Shown here piece after piece: positions 5,315 to 6,926 of a stretch of 6,926 bases of DNA. The translations under genes were made by a program, and so were the position numbers. The stretch covers positions 1 to 6,926 of the forward strand of contig JAJXXG010000589.1 in NCBI GenBank assembly GCA_021781255.1, given 5' to 3'. Source of the stretch: Acidobacteriota bacterium. Its GTDB lineage: Bacteria > Acidobacteriota > Terriglobia > Terriglobales > Acidobacteriaceae. How positions within the stretch are numbered: the stretch's first letter is position 1; each line of letters opens with the position of its first letter. The notes under the pieces were generated by a model, which was not told the DNA's origin, did not search any database, and saw only the letters and a program-made list of their open reading frames with translations.

Positions 5315-6926
5315 TTATTTGCCAGCTGCGATACGTGCCAGCTTGCGGACTTCCTGCATAGCGACCGACAGACTGGGGAAATCAACTACATTTGCATTTT
5401 TCATGTCAGCCAGGATCCGTTGTGTGTGCTGGATGCGTGAGGTGTATTCGTTGAACCATGCATTCAAGTGATCCATGGCGTTACGCTCGTCCGTGGCTTT
5501 TTTCAAAGCCTGGGTCGTGAGTAAGCGCTGCTGCAGATAGAGGTTCTCGCGCAAGGTGGCACGTGCTTCTGCCTGCCAATGACCATCGACCGAGAGGGTT
5601 TCGATCTGGCCGCGCAGCCAGTCAAGTCCCAGCTCACGACCTATGTGGAAGTAGACACGTGCTACCACGTTTACTGACAGTTTGGTTTTCTGTGCCACGT
5701 CCACCAAGTCAAAAGCAGGGTATAAGGTTGGCAGTGCGGCGATAAGATGTGCAAGGAATTCCGGCACGCCCACATCGGAATACTGTTGTTGCATGCGGTG
5801 GTAGACGTCCAGCTGAGGTTCGCTCAATACCGTGGATATATTGGCAGTTAGCTTCTCGATGCCGGGCCGGTAAAGCGGCACGGTAGCGGCGATATCCAGT
5901 CGGCCGTGAAGGTGGTCCACCAGCCAGCGGCTGGCATGCTTCAACAACCCTACCGTCTGTACCGTCATGGCAATCTGCACGTTGGCCGGTATATGGTTGT
6001 CCAATGACTCTATGGCTGACCAGATAGCCACCATGCCAAAACTTTCCCGGGCGATGGTATAAGCGCGCGCCACTGAAGCGATTCCGACACCGCTTTCCTC
6101 CTGGGTACGTTGTGCGAACGTCGGCCCCATACGGTTGACCATGCTATTGGTGATCGCGGTAGCCACAATCTCACGCCGCAGCCGGTGCTTGGGCATGAAC
6201 TCCTGGTATTTCTTGCGCAACTCCGTGGGGAAATAATTTTCTAGTTCATTGGCGAGATACTGATCTTCAGCCACATCTGAGGCCAACAAGGCGTTGTAGA
6301 TGGCAATCTTGCTGTAGGCCAGCAGCACCGCAAGTTCCGGGCGGGTGAGCCCATGGGTGGTTGAACGGCGTTCCTTGAGTTCCTCATCGCTGGGCAGGAA
6401 CTCGATACCGCGATTCAGCACACCGGATTTTTCCAAAGAGTACATCAGATAGGCATGTTCGTTGATGCGCTTGGTTGCCTGGGATTCGGCCATGGACAGG
6501 GCCTGGGCCTGCATATAATTGTCCCGCAACACCAGTGTACCCACTTCGTCAGTCATGCCGGCCAGCAGCTTGTTGCGCTGGGTTTCTGTAAAGCGCATTT
6601 CATGCGCAACCAGGTTGAGCAGGATCTTGATGTTGACTTCATGGTCTGATGTATCCACCCCGGCCGAATTGTCGATGAAGTCGGTGTTGAGGCGGCCGCC
6701 ATTGAGGGCGTATTCCACGCGACCCAGCTGGGTGCAGCCCAGATTTCCACCTTCACCCACCACTTTGCAGCGCAGATCGCGGCCGTTGATGCGAATTGCG
6801 TCATTGCTGCGATCACCGACTTCCACATTGCTTTCATGGGTGGATTTCACATAAGTGCCGATGCCGCCGTTCCATAGGAGGTCAACCGGGGCCTTAAGGA
6901 TTGCGCGCATGAGTTCTGCAGGCGTC
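5315..6926 (-). CDS. gdhB: NAD-specific glutamate dehydrogenase, large (about 180 kDa) type, C-terminal third; 5' end outside window
   Basis: The 536 visible residues run off the right edge and read TPAELMRAILKAPVDLLWNG at the edge, so the ATG at 6910 is internal. The large NAD-GDH family (around 1600 aa, Bac_GDH) is recognised by LLWNGGIGTYVK (about 16-27 of the visible part), VGEGGNLGCTQLGRVEYA (56-73, a glycine-rich stretch of the catalytic/dinucleotide-binding region) and NTDFIDNSAGVDTSDHEVNI (80-99). The rest is the long helical C-terminal domain, ending in RKLARIAAGK. The enzyme oxidatively deaminates L-glutamate to 2-oxoglutarate and ammonia with NAD+ in the cytoplasm, mainly for amino-acid catabolism. 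No frameshift is visible. It is the upstream gene of a tight pair with the QEGLA protein (9-nt gap). The symbol follows Pseudomonas usage; gdh2 is also used. Confidence 0.95.
   Translation of the reverse strand, partial: TPAELMRAILKAPVDLLWNGGIGTYVKSTHESNVEVGDRSNDAIRINGRDLRCKVVGEGGNLGCTQLGRVEYALNGGRLNTDFIDNSAGVDTSDHEVNIKILLNLVAHEMRFTETQRNKLLAGMTDEVGTLVLRDNYMQAQALSMAESQATKRINEHAYLMYSLEKSGVLNRGIEFLPSDEELKERRSTTHGLTRPELAVLLAYSKIAIYNALLASDVAEDQYLANELENYFPTELRKKYQEFMPKHRLRREIVATAITNSMVNRMGPTFAQRTQEESGVGIASVARAYTIARESFGMVAIWSAIESLDNHIPANVQIAMTVQTVGLLKHASRWLVDHLHGRLDIAATVPLYRPGIEKLTANISTVLSEPQLDVYHRMQQQYSDVGVPEFLAHLIAALPTLYPAFDLVDVAQKTKLSVNVVARVYFHIGRELGLDWLRGQIETLSVDGHWQAEARATLRENLYLQQRLLTTQALKKATDERNAMDHLNAWFNEYTSRIQHTQRILADMKNANVVDFPSLSVAMQEVRKLARIAAGK

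Overview
The window holds parts of two transcription units from a bacterial chromosome, with a group II intron inserted where two convergent genes meet. The large NAD-dependent glutamate dehydrogenase, the BNR/sortilin-type hydrolase-like protein and the moderately GC-rich coding style suggest a proteobacterium, perhaps a gammaproteobacterium. That placement is a guess from protein style only.

Layout: (1) 2-910 (+) is the C-terminal part of a large BNR-repeat (VPS10/sortilin-like, 'glycosyl hydrolase') protein that begins outside the window. (2) 926-975 is a perfect 23-bp stem with a GAAA loop and A/T tracts on both sides. This is a bidirectional intrinsic terminator suited to a convergent gene pair. 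(3) 969-2841 (+) is a complete class C (IIC) group II intron. It has a GTGCG 5' end, an EBS1 that can pair with the terminator T-tract, a domain V with a CGC triad, a domain VI with a bulged A, and an intact 464-aa reverse transcriptase/maturase without an endonuclease domain. It sits in the T-tract of the terminator, the classic IIC target. (4) 2863-3549 (-) is a small exported coiled-coil protein of unknown function with four cysteines, convergent with gene 1. (5) 3550-4009 is a gap of about 460 bp with a plausible promoter for the coiled-coil gene and one possible gene remnant. (6) 4010-5305 (-) encodes a QEGLA-motif / DUF1704 protein related to MATCAP-type metallopeptidases. (7) 5315-6926 (-) is the C-terminal third of NAD-specific glutamate dehydrogenase, running off the right edge.

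Genes 6 and 7 are on the same strand, separated by 9 nt, and are very probably one operon (dehydrogenase first, QEGLA protein second). The hydrolase and coiled-coil genes once ended face to face at the shared terminator. The intron now places about 1.87 kb between the coiled-coil gene and that terminator, so read-through from this gene would run antisense to the intron.

The most unusual detail is at the intron's 5' boundary. The exon octamer GGCGCACT (926-933) is repeated inside the intron (982-989), and its first seven bases are complementary to the first seven bases of the intron. The 5' splice site can therefore be drawn in two mutually exclusive hairpins. No CRISPR array, tRNA, rRNA or insertion sequence was seen.
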